From: Erythrophleum ivorense
Lineage: Eukaryota > Streptophyta > Magnoliopsida > Fabales > Fabaceae
DNA length: 64,000 bases
Direction: 5' to 3'
Assembly (NCBI GenBank): GCA_026724425.1
Contig: JAIUCV010000084.1
Location: 1,296,001-1,360,000, forward strand
Shown here piece by piece: positions 46,110 through 58,142 of this stretch. Positions within the stretch are counted from its first letter, which is position 1; each line of letters begins with the position of its first letter. The translations under genes were made by a program, and so were the position numbers. The notes under the pieces are model-generated. The model was not told the origin of the DNA and searched no databases. It saw only the letters and a program-made list of their open reading frames with translations.

Positions 46110-47300
46110 CTGTCACACAGGATGAAGAAAACACAGCAGATTATAAGTTCAAGAATTAAACATACAAATCGCAACTAGAAATGTAAACTCACTAATAAAA
46201 AGATTATCGAGCAGTAAGGTCATTAACAAAGCCATCAAATGAAGTAAACGCATGCAGATACCAAATTTGATGATGGGTTACAAAAAAGGTTAAACTAGAG
46301 CTTTTAATTCAGCTCAAATTCAATATCAGAGCAAGGGAATCAGCAATAAAGAATAAATTTAAAAGGAAAATACTTAAAAATTGAAACTTTTAATTTACAC
46401 TGCAGCAACAAGATTATAATTTAGAGGTCAACAATTTCTGATAAAATCACAAACTATAAAGTGAAGTAAGAGGATACCAGAAAATTCCTTTTTCTCTTTC
46501 TCAAAGAAACACAATCACATTCCAGAGAAACAGGCTTCGATCTATGTATGCACTTTAATAATTGGTTTTATAATTCCGACAGAGACATATGTAACTGTCT
46601 GATCTGAAGAAATCTCCTTTTAATTGACAAACAACATTTCCGGAGAATAAATACGATTCTAGATAAAGAGTGAATTAAAAAAACACACACTTCGATGCTT
46701 TTGGTGTTACTCAGCCATTGTTAAACCTCCTTTATAGTGAAACCCAACATCTTTAAAAATCAATATCTGGATTTTTTTTTCCCTCTATTTTTCAAAATTG
46801 TGATAAAACCCAAATCAGATCGGGTGGTGTTAACAAGTACCAGTTTCATTACTCAGAAATGAAAACAAGAAACGGAAACATCGAATTCACAAGCGTAACG
46901 AAAACTTCAACAAAAACAGAATTAATGGCCAAAAATCTAACCTTTAAAAGAAAACTCGATACAGGAAAGGAGCCAAAAGGATCGTACTTGCAAAGCGAGG
47001 GAGGCACGAGAAAATTACAGTTTTGACCGAAGAAGAAAATTAAATCCGGACATAAGGCGCATGTTACTACTCTCTTTGTTCCTGAGATAAGATGAGCATT
47101 TTAGGTGCATTTTAGCCATAGCTTTCTAATGGTTTCTTATAATGCGCAAATTTTAATCCATGTTTTTTTTTTTTTTTTTTTCTTTATGTTAAGGTTTTAT
47201 ACCAAAAGAGCTGATTACAGTTGTATAATATACAATAGTTGAACAAAAAGGACCCTTCTTACAAACTTACCTAATGAGCAAACAAAAATATCATAATGAT
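46110..47300. other. 5' leader intron and promoter of the RPB7-like gene
   Basis: The TGTGACAG acceptor abuts the ATG on the minus strand; the matching donor is probably the GCAA/GTACG near 46985. The intron is T-rich on the coding strand. Upstream sequence to 47300 is promoter or intergenic, with a 21-base T-run near 47163. Confidence 0.5.
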
Positions 47301-47479
47301 TGTCATAAAAAGAGAGAGATGAATAGAAAAGAGACATTGTGTCTTATTCCAATAGAAAGAGGTCTTTTATATAGGAGTATAAGAGTAGAGTTTTCTTTGT
47401 AAAAGAGTACACTTGGTGGACAAGCTAGAATATTCTAGAAGTGATTCTTATAATGAACATACTTAACTAGATTATAACA
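47301..47479 (-). repeat. 3' LTR of the Copia element
   Basis: Starts tgtcataaaaag and ends attataaca on the plus strand. It shares cttattccaatagaaa, tacacttggtggacaag and tagaatattctag with the right LTR. Confidence 0.85.
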
Positions 47480-47761
47480 CTCTCCTTAGATGTCTATTAT
47501 ATAAAAATATATTATAATCGCGCAGGATGCCGCCTCGTTAAAACTTTACTAGGAAAACCCAATGGGAAAAATATTAGTTAAGAAAAAAGAGTACAACGCA
47601 CAATTACTCCCCCTCATGAGAATATCCGTCGAAATCTTTAAGATGATGTAGACCAAAAGGATGAGTTTATCTCCTCGAAAATAGCAGTTGAAAACTTCTT
47701 GTTAAACAAGTCATCAAAAACTTCATTTGAACATCAAGGTACACCAGTGCCCTTATTACAC

Positions 47762-48558
47762 TTAAGTATGATACTTCTGGACCAAAATTTTTTCATCGTT
47801 TTTCCGATCATGGAAAAGATCTTTCAATAAAATAAATGATTTTACAATCATTGAACTACTTAAATGATGAGCTTCATCCATAGAGCCTTTTAAGGACTTT
47901 CTCGGTGTACACTGTTTGAGAACTTTTCTTGGTGTACACCATTTGATAACTTTCTCGGTGTACACTGTTTGGTGCAATAGAATTCCATCCTCAAGATGCT
48001 CAATTTGCAATCCTAAACAAATCTTCATTTCTCAGAGATCTTTCATCTCAGACTCTTTCTTCAAGTATATTCTATTGTACATGGAATCTCTACAGGAGTT
48101 CCAATGATATTCAAATCATCAACGTACAATACAATGATAACAAATCATTTCCCAAGTCTCTTTATAAAGATGCATGGACTGATAGGGCCATTCTTATAGC
48201 CTTCCTTTGACAAGGAATCACTAAGGCGGTTATACCACATACGCCCATATTGTTTCAATCCATAAAGAGATCGTGTATGTTCGATGGAATTTGAATACCC
48301 TGCTTCAGGCAGTCTAAATCCTTCAAGGACTTTCATATCATTATCCAATGGACTATTTAAGTAGGCTGTGACTACATCAATCAGCCTAAAATCAAGTCCT
48401 TCTCCTATCGCAAGAGTAATGAGATACCTGAAAGTAGTTGCATCCACTACAGGAGAGTATGTCTCTTCATAATCAATTTCATGTATTTGTGAGAAACTTT
48501 GTGCAACTAAATGTGCCTTGTATCTCACAATTTCACAATTCTCATTCTTCTTTCGCAC
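47762..48558 (-). pseudogene. Copia reverse transcriptase remnant
   Basis: The first part (48145-48558) has the RT start (RKKNENCEIVRYKAHLVAQ..), the DYEETYSPV block and IDVVTAYLN with the first catalytic Asp, then SLYGLKQ. After an in-frame stop the YVDD box is encoded at 48115-48126. The C-terminal part (47762-48028) shows CLGLQIEHLEDGILLHQ and YTEKV, but a short tandem CTPRK insertion disrupts it. The enzyme is dead. Confidence 0.85.
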
Positions 48559-49800
48559 AAAAATCCATTTGTGTCCTACTGGTTATACACCTTCAGGTGT
48601 ACGGACTACTGGTCCTAATACGTCTCATTTTCTAAGAGATTACAGACTACATGTCTGACTACTTCTCTCTTTCCAAGAGATTACAGCTTACTGGTCCGAA
48701 TACATTCTATGTCTATTGCTTCTTTTTGATTTTGGCCAAATCATTACTTTGTGTACACTATGCAATAGACTTGATCCTCTTTCTCATTCATAACATCAAC
48801 TGCCACATTGCATGCAAATATTTTATTTACGACGTCGATTTGCTTTTCTGTGGTTCCATTTATTCAACGCATGACTTGACAAATTCTCGAGATCTCTTCA
48901 TTGTCTCAGGTACCTGAATTTCTTTTTTTTTTTCATGTTTAATGTCTTTTATGGAGATCATTCAAAACTCTGTGTTTTCTCGATTTGACCAATTTCACTT
49001 ATGCTCCATTTCTTTTTCGAGAATTCTTATATTTGGAACCATGTCTACCACGCTTCAGGCGTGCCTTAGACTTAACAACAGTTTGATATTGTCCTTCTCG
49101 GACATCATTCTTATCAGAGCATTTACAGCTGGTAAGTGACTTAATCATTGTATATGGGTCAGTAAATATATCTCACAACTGATACACTAAATGAATTATC
49201 CTTTGGACTTTTATTTCATATTCTTTAGTCCGAGGATCATCGATAATTCATCTCAACCTTAATCTTTCTCCAACTGTCTACTTTCTCACCCTGATGTTGG
49301 AAATACTAACTCATTAAAATGGCTGTGTATAAATCGAGCTTTACTTAAGTCCTTCAGGGACAACTCTCGATATTATCCAACGTCAATAACCTCCTTTCAG
49401 GATCCATTTTATACTAACATGGTGGATTGTATACTACACGTCCAAAGGTTTGTAGATGGAAAATATTTGGTTTCTGACCGAAACCAATTTCGATGGGAGA
49501 ACTTTGATTACTCATTGGTTTGATGCGAATCAATGCTCCTGTATTCTTAGTATGAACATGTGCTACCGGATGTTCAATGAATTCACATATATTATCAAGT
49601 AATCTTGCAAACTTCAGGTTGCAGATTTATATCAGGTATACATACAACCATCTTAAAGTTTTCACTTAGTGGATGATCAGTCCACACTGTGGGTTATTAA
49701 ACCATAAACCTTTTCATGTAAACTTTTCATAAATGACTAGATTCCAAATCTATGTCAGCTGGTGAATATCATACTATGAATATCTTGTGAGCAAGGGACA

Positions 49801-50073
49801 TCACAAATCATTAAGAGAATCTTCTGGTTCTTCAATGAATGTCCACATGATTAACTTTCGCATCACATCTAAACCAGATTGGTCTAACAGGTTCATGCCA
49901 AATGGTGAAGTTTTCATTAAACTTCCAGTGTACGACCATAAACTTTTGGTGTACGACAACATTTGCTTCCATTGTACTAATAAAATACAATCCGCATGTA
50001 CACTTCCCATCATATATTTAGAGTCTTGGGTAATGCGTGTAATATGAAGGTGTTCAACATTTACTTCACTCAT
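49801..50073 (-). pseudogene. Copia pre-integrase region remnant
   Basis: A frame with weak similarity to the GAG-pre-integrase region, in which a WHDRLGHPG..MMRK-like segment is reduced to a LLDQSGLDVMRKLI strip. Heavily decayed. Confidence 0.45.
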
Positions 50074-50329
50074 AGTCTCAATGTGATGATTCTTAAAATC
50101 TCCATGATTCTCTTTATAAAATATTTACATCCTCGGTTTAGTGTGAACTTCATCTTCTGGATGTTTCACATACTATGTATATGAGATTCTTTAATTCTCC
50201 CCCTCAAGATGATGACACTCTAAATCCATCCATCCCGAATATAATCTCACTCTAGAATCAACATTGCATCCAACTTGGATCAGGAATCCTTTTAACTTTT
50301 GAGACTATATGTGTATGTTCTTCTGGAAC

Positions 50330-50490
50330 ATTCAATATGGATGCTCTTCTGGAGCTTTCCATATGCTCTTCTGGAGCTTCCAATATACATGCTCTTTTGG
50401 AGCTTTCAATATATATGCTTTTCTGGAGCCTTTCATATCTATGCTCTTCTGGAGCTTTCAATATCTATGCTCTTCTGGAGCTTTTAGATA
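50330..50490 (-). repeat. Minisatellite of ~30 bp inside the Copia element
   Basis: The phrase atgctcttctggagcttt and its variants occur about six times, at intervals of roughly 22 to 32 bases. On the element's coding strand the units read as repeated APEEH/SSRRA-type peptide words, in the hinge between integrase and reverse transcriptase. Confidence 0.8.
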
Positions 50491-50777
50491 TAAATAAAAG
50501 AAATCACAAACACATATAACAATAACTTAATAAAATGAATGAATAACAAATCATAAATTCATATGATAAAGTAACAGTCAAGTGAAAGCAAATGAAATCT
50601 AAACATAATAAATAAAGCAACAAGTGGTTTTAAGTAAGCCGTGAACTTAAATCTCAATTATTCCCTTCAGGGGCGAGAACATCAGTAACTTTCATATGGG
50701 TTGTCTTACTAAGCCCAAATTCATCTTTACCATCTTCGTACACCAAATTTGTTTCCAATAAGGTACCTTGGTGTACG

Positions 50778-50819
50778 GCACAAACAAGACAAATTGTCTT
50801 TTTCTCCACAGTGGTAACA
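50778..50819 (-). pseudogene. Degenerate nucleocapsid zinc knuckle of the Copia gag
   Basis: The minus strand reads CYHCGEKDN followed by LSCLCRTP. The family motif is CX2CX4HX4C followed by RTPKHL; here the His is replaced by Asn, while the three Cys remain. The upstream gag frame is broken. Confidence 0.6.
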
Positions 50820-51624
50820 TGTATTCTCATGTGTTACTTGTTTGTTACCATCTTTATTTTCCACCTTTGGTGAAATTAAGTATGATTTCTTAAAAGAAAC
50901 TCTTTATCCTTTGGTAATAATTTCGTCCACTTCCTTGACCATAGCCACAACCAAGTCCACAACCACAAATATAACAGTGGCCACTGTGATTTTGTTCTTT
51001 CATATCATAGGATATCACATTCACTTCAGTGAATGGAGCAGAACCAGTTGGGCTATGATTCGTACACCAAGTTTGGGTATATACCAAAGTAGCTCATTAT
51101 TTTGTTGGACACAAGGATATAATATATCAATTAGGATTACTTCTGGAACCACTTTCAAAATATTTTGTCTGCAGGACAACAATATTTGCATGAGAGGTAG
51201 ATAATGTTTTTCTCTAACTTATATGCATCTACATAATTACAACTTGGAGTTAATTATGAATAAGACTGAGTTATACTTGCTTACAGACTTAAAGTCATAG
51301 AGTCTCAGATGTGTCCAATCATAACGAGCTCTAGGTAAGATCACAGTTTTCTGGTGATCATACCTATCTTTTAAACTGATCTAAAGGACTTGTAGATCTT
51401 TCACATTCAAGTACTCATTCTTGAGACCTTCGTGGAGGTGATGGCGAAGGAATATCATAGACTTAACTTTGTCTATATTTTCATCTTTATTCGCTTTCTT
51501 GATTGTTCATTAAGCTCTTTCGCACTGAGGTGGATTTCAGCATAACACGAGGTAATTGTCCTTGGTAATATTCTACACCTCCAATTTCAAATAATCATGA
51601 AGGTTTTATGAATGAACAATCATC

Positions 51625-51795
51625 TTGTCTGCAGGACATCAATTATCATGTTTGCTAGACATCTATCATCATGTCTTCAGGACATGTATATAGAAAACAA
51701 ACAACCATCATGTCTTCTGGACATATACAAGTGTACAATCATGTCTTCAGGACAGATACAAGTGTACAATCATGTATGCAAGACAAGTGTACAAA
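51625..51795 (+). repeat. Second minisatellite in the Copia gag region
   Basis: The word atcatgtcttcaggaca or a close variant occurs about six times with 25-35 base spacing, interleaved with acaagtgtacaa. It lies in the former gag region. Confidence 0.7.
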
Positions 51796-52510
51796 GCTGA
51801 TCTAAACAGAGAATAACATTGTACAAAGCTGAATAAATAATAACATTGTACAAGGCTGATCTAAAGAATAACAGTGCATAAACAAATCTAAAGGATTAAA
51901 TATATAATTCTTATTGATCAGTGTTCAGTTTCATGTTTATGCATAATTGAAACAAATCAGTATTCAGTTTAGTGAATGATGTGAATGTGATCAAAATTCA
52001 AAGCAATATGATCAAGATTTGAATTTAATTATATGTACGCATAAACCCTAATCAGCATGATGAATCAAGTGTTTTATCGTATGTACACCAAAGCATCAAT
52101 ATCTCATCGTGCTGTACACCGAAGCATCGATTATTTAATCGTGTTGTACACTTAAACATATATGTGACTCACTGGGTTGATCTATGGTGCAATTGAATAT
52201 AACATGATACAAATTTCGATGAGCCATAGAATATAACAATCAACAGTGCTTAAAGCAATAAGATATATCATAAATCAAAGTATGTATAATCGACAAATCA
52301 CATATATGATCACAACAAGTGGCAAATTCGATAACTTGGATCGATATATCAATATATGTGACTGAGGATTGATATTCCAGAATCATGAATCGATAGTTAA
52401 ACATGGTTCTTCATATCGAAGAGCAATAAGATCTAAAATCTAAAATAGTTACCTCCTGCCTTTGACGGCTAGGGTTTTGACCTAAGAATTAGAGACTCGT
52501 GCTGATAACG

Positions 52511-52696
52511 TGTTATAGAAAGAGAGAGAGAGATGAATAGAAGAGAAAAATTTGTAATGTCTTATTCCAATAGAAAATTGTCCTTTATATAGAAGTACAA
52601 AAATATGGTTTTCCTTGTAAAGAAATACACTTGGTGGACAAGTTAGAATATTCTAGTGGGTCTTATAATGGGCATCTACTTAACTAGATTATAACA
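52511..52696 (-). repeat. 5' LTR of the Copia element
   Basis: Starts tgttatagaaag and ends attataaca on the plus strand, giving TG..CA boundaries on either strand. The primer binding site lies immediately to its left. Confidence 0.85.
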
Positions 52697-52705
52697 ATAA
52701 ATAAT

Positions 52706-53272
52706 TTATACTATATAAAAGTTATTAGCCTCTAAAGATGTCTATGTAGTATTTAAAATTCGATCTTACTGATCCACATTAACATTTTCATAATTAAAAA
52801 AATTTCAAAAATTTAAATTGTAAGAAATACGAAAATTATGTAAATATAATTTTAAATAGCCAATAGTATTATTCCACATCATTACTAAAATTAGCTAATT
52901 ATTTTATTTTTTATTTTTTTTCAGAAAAGTTTATTAATTAAAGAGTTTATATAATAAGGAAATTTTATTTTTAATAACAACAAAATGAAAACTAAGTTCT
53001 ACCATATAAAAGTTGAAGTATCACCCTATAAAAATGTCTACGTAGGATTTAAAAAACAAATCTTATTGGTCCACATAAACATTTTCAAAATTATTTTTTT
53101 CCAAATTTTAAAATTATAAAAAATAAGAAAATCATGTATATATAATTTAAAAAAACCAATAGTATCATTAGACATCACCACTAAAATTAATTCATTTTTC
53201 CCTTTTACTTTTCATAAATTTTTTTAATTAAAGAGTTTTAAAAATAAAAAAATTATATAAATATAATATCAA
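52706..53272 (+). mobile_element. Two tandem Helitron-like 5' ends (AtREP type)
   Basis: Two direct copies, starting about 52706 and 52998, open with tatactatataaaagtt and tctaccatataaaagtt, followed by an aa(a/g)atgtctayg(t)tag block and ggtccaca(t)taac. Arabidopsis Helitrons start with TC and a similar TCTA.TATA.AAAG..AAG...ATGTCTACGTGG sequence. The copies are ~291 bases apart. No 3' hairpin-CTRR end is seen. Confidence 0.5.
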
Positions 53273-53749
53273 ACTGAATAAATACTTTTTGCGATTGTGT
53301 CTTTTCCTTTATAATAGCTTTATATGGTTGTGTCTTTCTATCATCTATCTTAGCTCGTATAAATGCCTTATATGGTTTTGACTTTCCATTGCATATATTT
53401 TTCGCTTATAATTGTTTATTTGAAAATTATTGTTGTATTTGGTGACGTAATAATTTCCTTAAAGATTATTTCAATCCTAATCAACTTTAGGGTTCCACAA
53501 AATCTTTTGTAGGATAAAAGAACAAAAATTGTCCCTTGTTCTAAAGCTAGTATACAAGAGATACAGCTACAATTTTGATATTGAAATGTGCTTTAAAAAA
53601 AAAGAAGATATATTGGAGATTTAAGTGAATCTTTGTAAACACTTGGAACCATTGCAACATTTGGAACATTATAAATATTATTGGTTAATGATAATTATTC
53701 ATATTTTAATTAATATAATATGTTGATTTAGTGGTAATTTGAAAATTTG
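53273..53749. other. Intergenic AT-rich DNA
   Basis: A tatatggttgtgtctttc/tatatggttttgactttcc word is doubled near 53320-53385. No gene is seen. Confidence 0.45.
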
Positions 53750-53751
53750 AG

Positions 53752-53910
53752 ATTTTTTTTTTTTGGTTGAAGGAGGAGATGAATCCCTCAAGAAATAAAG
53801 AAAACTTACACCCAAATTTTGCGTGGAACGGAATAAAAAGAGTGAAAACCTAATAGTAAGAAAAACGCATAGTTAGCTAACTCATCGACAAAGCGATTAG
53901 CTTCCATATA
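53752..53910 (-). mobile_element. LINE 3' end with RNase H tail and poly(A)
   Basis: On the minus strand the frame MEANRFVDELANYAFFLLL continues with GFHSFYSVP. This is the end of a LINE RNase H domain (pattern R.AN..AD.LANYAF..PLGFHSF). It is followed by a short tail and a run of A (plus-strand Ts at 53754-53764). Confidence 0.7.
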
Positions 53911-54232
53911 TATGTGAAAATTTGAGATATTATAGGGAAATTTATATATAATATCGTCTTTGAAAATATATACAACTCTGATAATAATGTAATTTTAGGC
54001 CACGTTTGTTAAAAAAATTGTTCTCGTCTAAGTTACAAAAGACCACGTATCCAAACAACCTCTACTATTCTCCACCATCTTTCCCCGCCATGGATAATAC
54101 AGAGCCAGAGCTTCGTCTCCTTAACGAAGGAATCCACTAAAAAAGCTTAAAATCTTTTTATTCAAAATTTTCTTCTTGTTATTCATATTTCTGTGAGTAC
54201 TCAATTGAGAGTGTTTTGTCTTAGAACTGGCG
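53911..54232. other. CFM3B promoter and 5' leader
   Basis: No further element is seen. The 5' leader of CFM3B is probably within the last ~150 bases. Confidence 0.45.
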
Positions 54233-57200
54233 ATGAATTCAAGTCGCCATTTCTGCCCAACAGCTGTTAATTCGTTGGGAAGCTCCATGGAACCATGTTC
54301 CTTTCGATTCTTAAGGTACAGTTCATTGATTTCACTCAGATCCCAAGCACCAAACGACGATACTTCATACAGGAGATTCGGTTTCTCTCCAATGAAAAAG
54401 GTTAAACGATTGTCTTGCGACGGTAGCGGGAGCAGTGGGAATGAGAATTGGAACAGAACCGAGAAGCACAATCAATTAAAACCTGCAAAAGTAGTGTTGA
54501 AACATCGGAAAGGGGAGAGATTTTCGGAGTTAGGGCTCACGAGTGGTGAGAAGAGTAGTGGAATTAGTGATGGTGATGGGAGTGGGAGTAGTAGTACAAT
54601 GGAGAGGATTGTGGAGAGATTGAAAAAGTTTGGATTTGTTGACGATGATGAGTTTCAGGATAAGGAGAGTGAACAAGAGAAGAGGAGGACTGAGAAAGGG
54701 TCGGTAGAGGATGTATTTGATGTGGAAGAAGAGAATGTGGAGAAGAAGACGAGAGGTGGATTCTCGGAGGAATCACCATTTGGTGACTATGGAGGCAGTG
54801 GAGAAGTTAAGTTTCCTTGGGAGAAAGTGAGTTCTAAGGAGAAGAAGGAGCTGGTAGATGGAGTGTGGACAGCTAAGAAGGAGAGTAGATACTCATTAGC
54901 GGAGATGACTCTTCCGGAAGCAGAGCTGAATCGGTTGAGGAACGTGATGTTTAGAACGAAGAGCAAGATGAGAGTTAAAGGTGCAGGTGTTACTAAGGCT
55001 GTGGTAGATGCAATTCAAGAGAAGTGGAAGAGCTCAGAGATTGTGAGACTCAAGATTGAAGGTGCAAATGCGCTCAACATGAGACGGATGCATGAGATTT
55101 TGGAGGTATTTACTTCTTCTGAGCCCCTGAATCAGTGTACTTCATAATTGAAGAACTGAAATTTGTGCTGACAAAGGCTTGATCTTTGGAGTTTTGAAAT
55201 TGTAAGTTTTGTTTCTAATGTCCTTTCTTCTTCATTGTGGCAGAGAAAAACTGGTGGTTTGGTTATTTGGAGGTCAGGGACGTCCATTTCCTTGTACAAA
55301 TACAAGAATGATGGCAACAGGGATGCATCTGTGAGCCAAAACAAGCAAATATACAGAAGAGCAGAGACATCGCCGGCTTCCTTACCTGCAAGTACAAGTA
55401 CAGTTGATCATAGTCTTCAACAAGTGCATCATCCTCAGCTAGAGAAGGAGACAACTACTGTGGGAAATAAAGACAGGACTTTTCAACAAGAAGTTGAATA
55501 TGAAGATGAGATCAATGAACTGTTAGAGGGTCTTGGTCCTCGGTACACAGACTGGCAGGGAGGTTATCCGTTGCCTATTGATGCTGATTTGCTTCCAGGG
55601 ATCGTTCCTGGTTACGAACCACCTTTCAGGAAACTTCCTTATGGAGTGAGATCAAATCTGGGGGAAAAGGAGGCAACGTCCTTAAGGAGACTTGCCACAG
55701 TTCTTCCTCCACACTTTGCTTTAGGTATTGGATTTTCTTTTTTGGCTTTTTGTAGTCCCTGGAGATAAGGTCTTTGAAGAGTGAGATTTTTTTGTTGATC
55801 TACAGGTCGAAGTAGACAGCTGCAAGGGTTGGCAACAGCGATGGTTACGTTATGGCAAAAGAGTTCGATTGCTAAGGTAGCCCTTAAACGTGGTGTACAA
55901 TTGACTACCAGTGAGAGAATGGCTGAGGACATCAAGGTAACAGCTGATTAACATGCAAATGTATTGTAATTGTGTTTATAGTAATGTAGATATCAATAGA
56001 AAGTGTCTATATTTGATGCTGAACGATTGATATAATGATCTTGGTAAGTGACTGCAGAGATTGACGGGAGGTATGCTGCTCTCTAGGAACAAAGACTTCT
56101 TGGTTTTCTACAGAGGAAAGAGTTTTTTGACACCAGAAGTAGCTGAAGCATTGGTGGAGAAGGAGAGACTTGTAAGGACTTTTCAAGACGAAGAGGAACA
56201 GGCACGTCTAAGAGCATCATCGGCTCTGCTTGCCCCAAGTATTAAACCTAATCAAAACCTTGTTGCTACTGGTACTCTTGGAGAAACTCTTGATGCAACT
56301 AGTAAGTGGGGAAAGAATCTGGATGACGATGATCATGTGGAGCAAGTGAAACAAGAGGCTGAGAGGCTGAGGTCTGCAAATCTTGTCAGGAAGCTGGAAA
56401 AGAAACTTGCTTTTGTGAGTTCCTGACTTGAGCTTGTACTTCCTATCTGTCAAGTTATATCTCACATTTTGTGTTAAAAGATTGCTCCTTGAATTAATCG
56501 CACTATTACTTTTCAATAAACCCTTCTAGGCTGAGAAAAAGCTGCTGAAAGCTGAACGGGCTTTGGCTAAGGTGGAGGAATCTCTGAAGCCATCAGAGCA
56601 GAGAACAGACGTGGAGGGCATAACTGAGGAAGAGAGATTTATGTTCCAAAAGCTCGGATTGAAGATGAAAGCATTCTTACTTCTCGGTAAACTATATTTT
56701 ACCTATGTGCAGGCAGATGTAGCCAAGTATGTTTGACGTATGTGTTCTCTGGGATGTGTTACTCATCTGAGAAACTTGAATTGATTGCTTCAGGTCGAAG
56801 AGGAGTGTTTGATGGTACTGTAGAGAATATGCACTTGCACTGGAAATACAGGGAGCTAATCAAGATTCTTGTGAAGGCTAAAAGTTATGAGGGTGCGAAG
56901 AGTGTAGCAATGGCCCTTGAAGCCGAGAGTGGAGGTATCCTGGTTTCTGTTGACAAGATTTCCAAAGGCTATGCCATTATCGTGTATAGAGGAAAAGACT
57001 ACCAGCGTCCTTCCGAGATGAGGCCTAAAAACCTCTTGACAAAGAGGAAAGCTTTGGCACGTTCTCTTGAGCTCCAAAGACGCCAGGTTTGTTGATCTAA
57101 AGATCTTCAAACTTATCATTTATCTCTACGTGTGTCCAACAGTGGAATCTTATCAAGTTATTAACCATAACGGCTAACATTTACTTTCCTTCCTGTTTTG

Positions 57201-57808
57201 GGATACTTTGTACTCAATAGGCTCTTATAAAACACATTGCGGCGGTACAGACAAGATCAGAGCAGCTGAGAGCTGAAATTGTATGGATCTATTTACCTGT
57301 ATCTTTTGCTCATCCAAGAAAGAATATGTTTCTTGTTCTCTAATGTTAACTGACCCGAGAGCCTGAATCCATATCTGTCAGGAACAAGTGGAACTTGTAA
57401 AAGACAAGGGAGACGAAGTGTTATACAACAAGCTTGACGTGGCTTATTCTTCCAGCGACGAGGAGACAGAAGAAACAGATGTATGGTTATGTGTTTTGCC
57501 CTATAGTCACTTTACTGTCTTGAAATTTTCACCATCATGATTTTTGTGTTTGAGTTCTCACATTCTGTGGCGCTCTTCGGTTGTTGTAGGGAGAAGGAGA
57601 TGACATCTATTTAGATACATACGAAGATGGTGAAGAAGGTGAGATTCAGGCCAAGAGTTTACTATCTGATGTTGAATTTGATTCAGATGATGAAGACTGG
57701 GATTCAGATGAATCAAACACTGAGTTTGGCGATGATTCTGCATCCTCCACAACACCAGAAGCAACCTTTGTAGATCCGGAGAACGAGGAACTCCATCTGC
57801 AGAGGTAA
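54233..57808 (+). CDS. CFM3B: CRM-domain chloroplast intron splicing factor CFM3B
   Basis: Nine exons, 54233-55105, 55244-55724, 55806-55936, 56058-56414, 56530-56686, 56794-57086, 57221-57280, 57382-57480 and 57590-57808, encode 889 residues in one frame. The N-terminus is Ser-rich with few acidic residues, fitting a plastid or mitochondrial transit peptide. Three CRM RNA-binding domains follow: the first in LPEAELNRLRNVMFRTK through ISLYK (exons 1-2), the second in LRRLATVLPPHFALGRSRQLQG through FLVFYRGKSFL (exons 2-4), the third in FMFQKLGLKMKAFLLLGRRG through GYAIIVYRGKDY (exons 5-6). An acidic C-terminal tail ends the protein. CFM3 proteins aid group II intron splicing in organelles. A. 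thaliana At4g14510 (about 907 residues) is the match. The gene looks intact. Confidence 0.93.
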
Positions 57809-58142
57809 TAAAGCTTGCGTGCACCGTGCAGTGAATTGATGCAGGAGATAAGTTTTGGCATTGAGAGATATACTAAACTGTGTCACATGCAAAGATGTTA
57901 AGCTTTTAGAAGCTATGTAGATTCATGTAATTTATAAAGTACATATCTCATTCTCCTGTTTAACAAGAATTTAGACTCCATAGCTTAAAGCTACTACTCT
58001 CTATTTGGTTCACCATCAAAACCACATGCCCTTCTCAATCGGAGTCGCAAGAAGAATACATTTCCCTTAGTTATATGTATATATTTTCTCTTTTTTTGCC
58101 AAGGGAAGATTGGTAATAACAATAAGAATAAGACAAGGTGTA
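57809..58142. other. Shared 3' intergenic region of convergent genes
   Basis: 334 bases separate the stop codons of CFM3B (plus) and the START gene (minus). It carries both 3' untranslated regions; no other element is seen. Confidence 0.6.

Larger units (their letters stand above)
47301..52696 (-). mobile_element. Decayed Ty1/Copia LTR retrotransposon
   Basis: The element lies on the minus strand between LTRs at 52511-52696 (5') and 47301-47479 (3'). Next to the 5' LTR, acgttatcagcacgag is a primer binding site of the type common in Arabidopsis Copia elements. Gag/nucleocapsid, GAG-pre-integrase, and RT parts are recognisable but riddled with stops. A purine tract (aaggagag) and the classical gaggggga end precede the 3' LTR. 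LTRs differ at many positions, so the insertion is not recent. No clear 5-bp target duplication remains. In A. thaliana the flanking genes are near neighbours, so the insertion is probably lineage specific. Confidence 0.88.

Noticed and set aside
50290..50520. Regular repeat considered as a CRISPR-like array
   Set aside because: Units differ, spacers are not unique, and it lies within a plant Copia element; it is a minisatellite.
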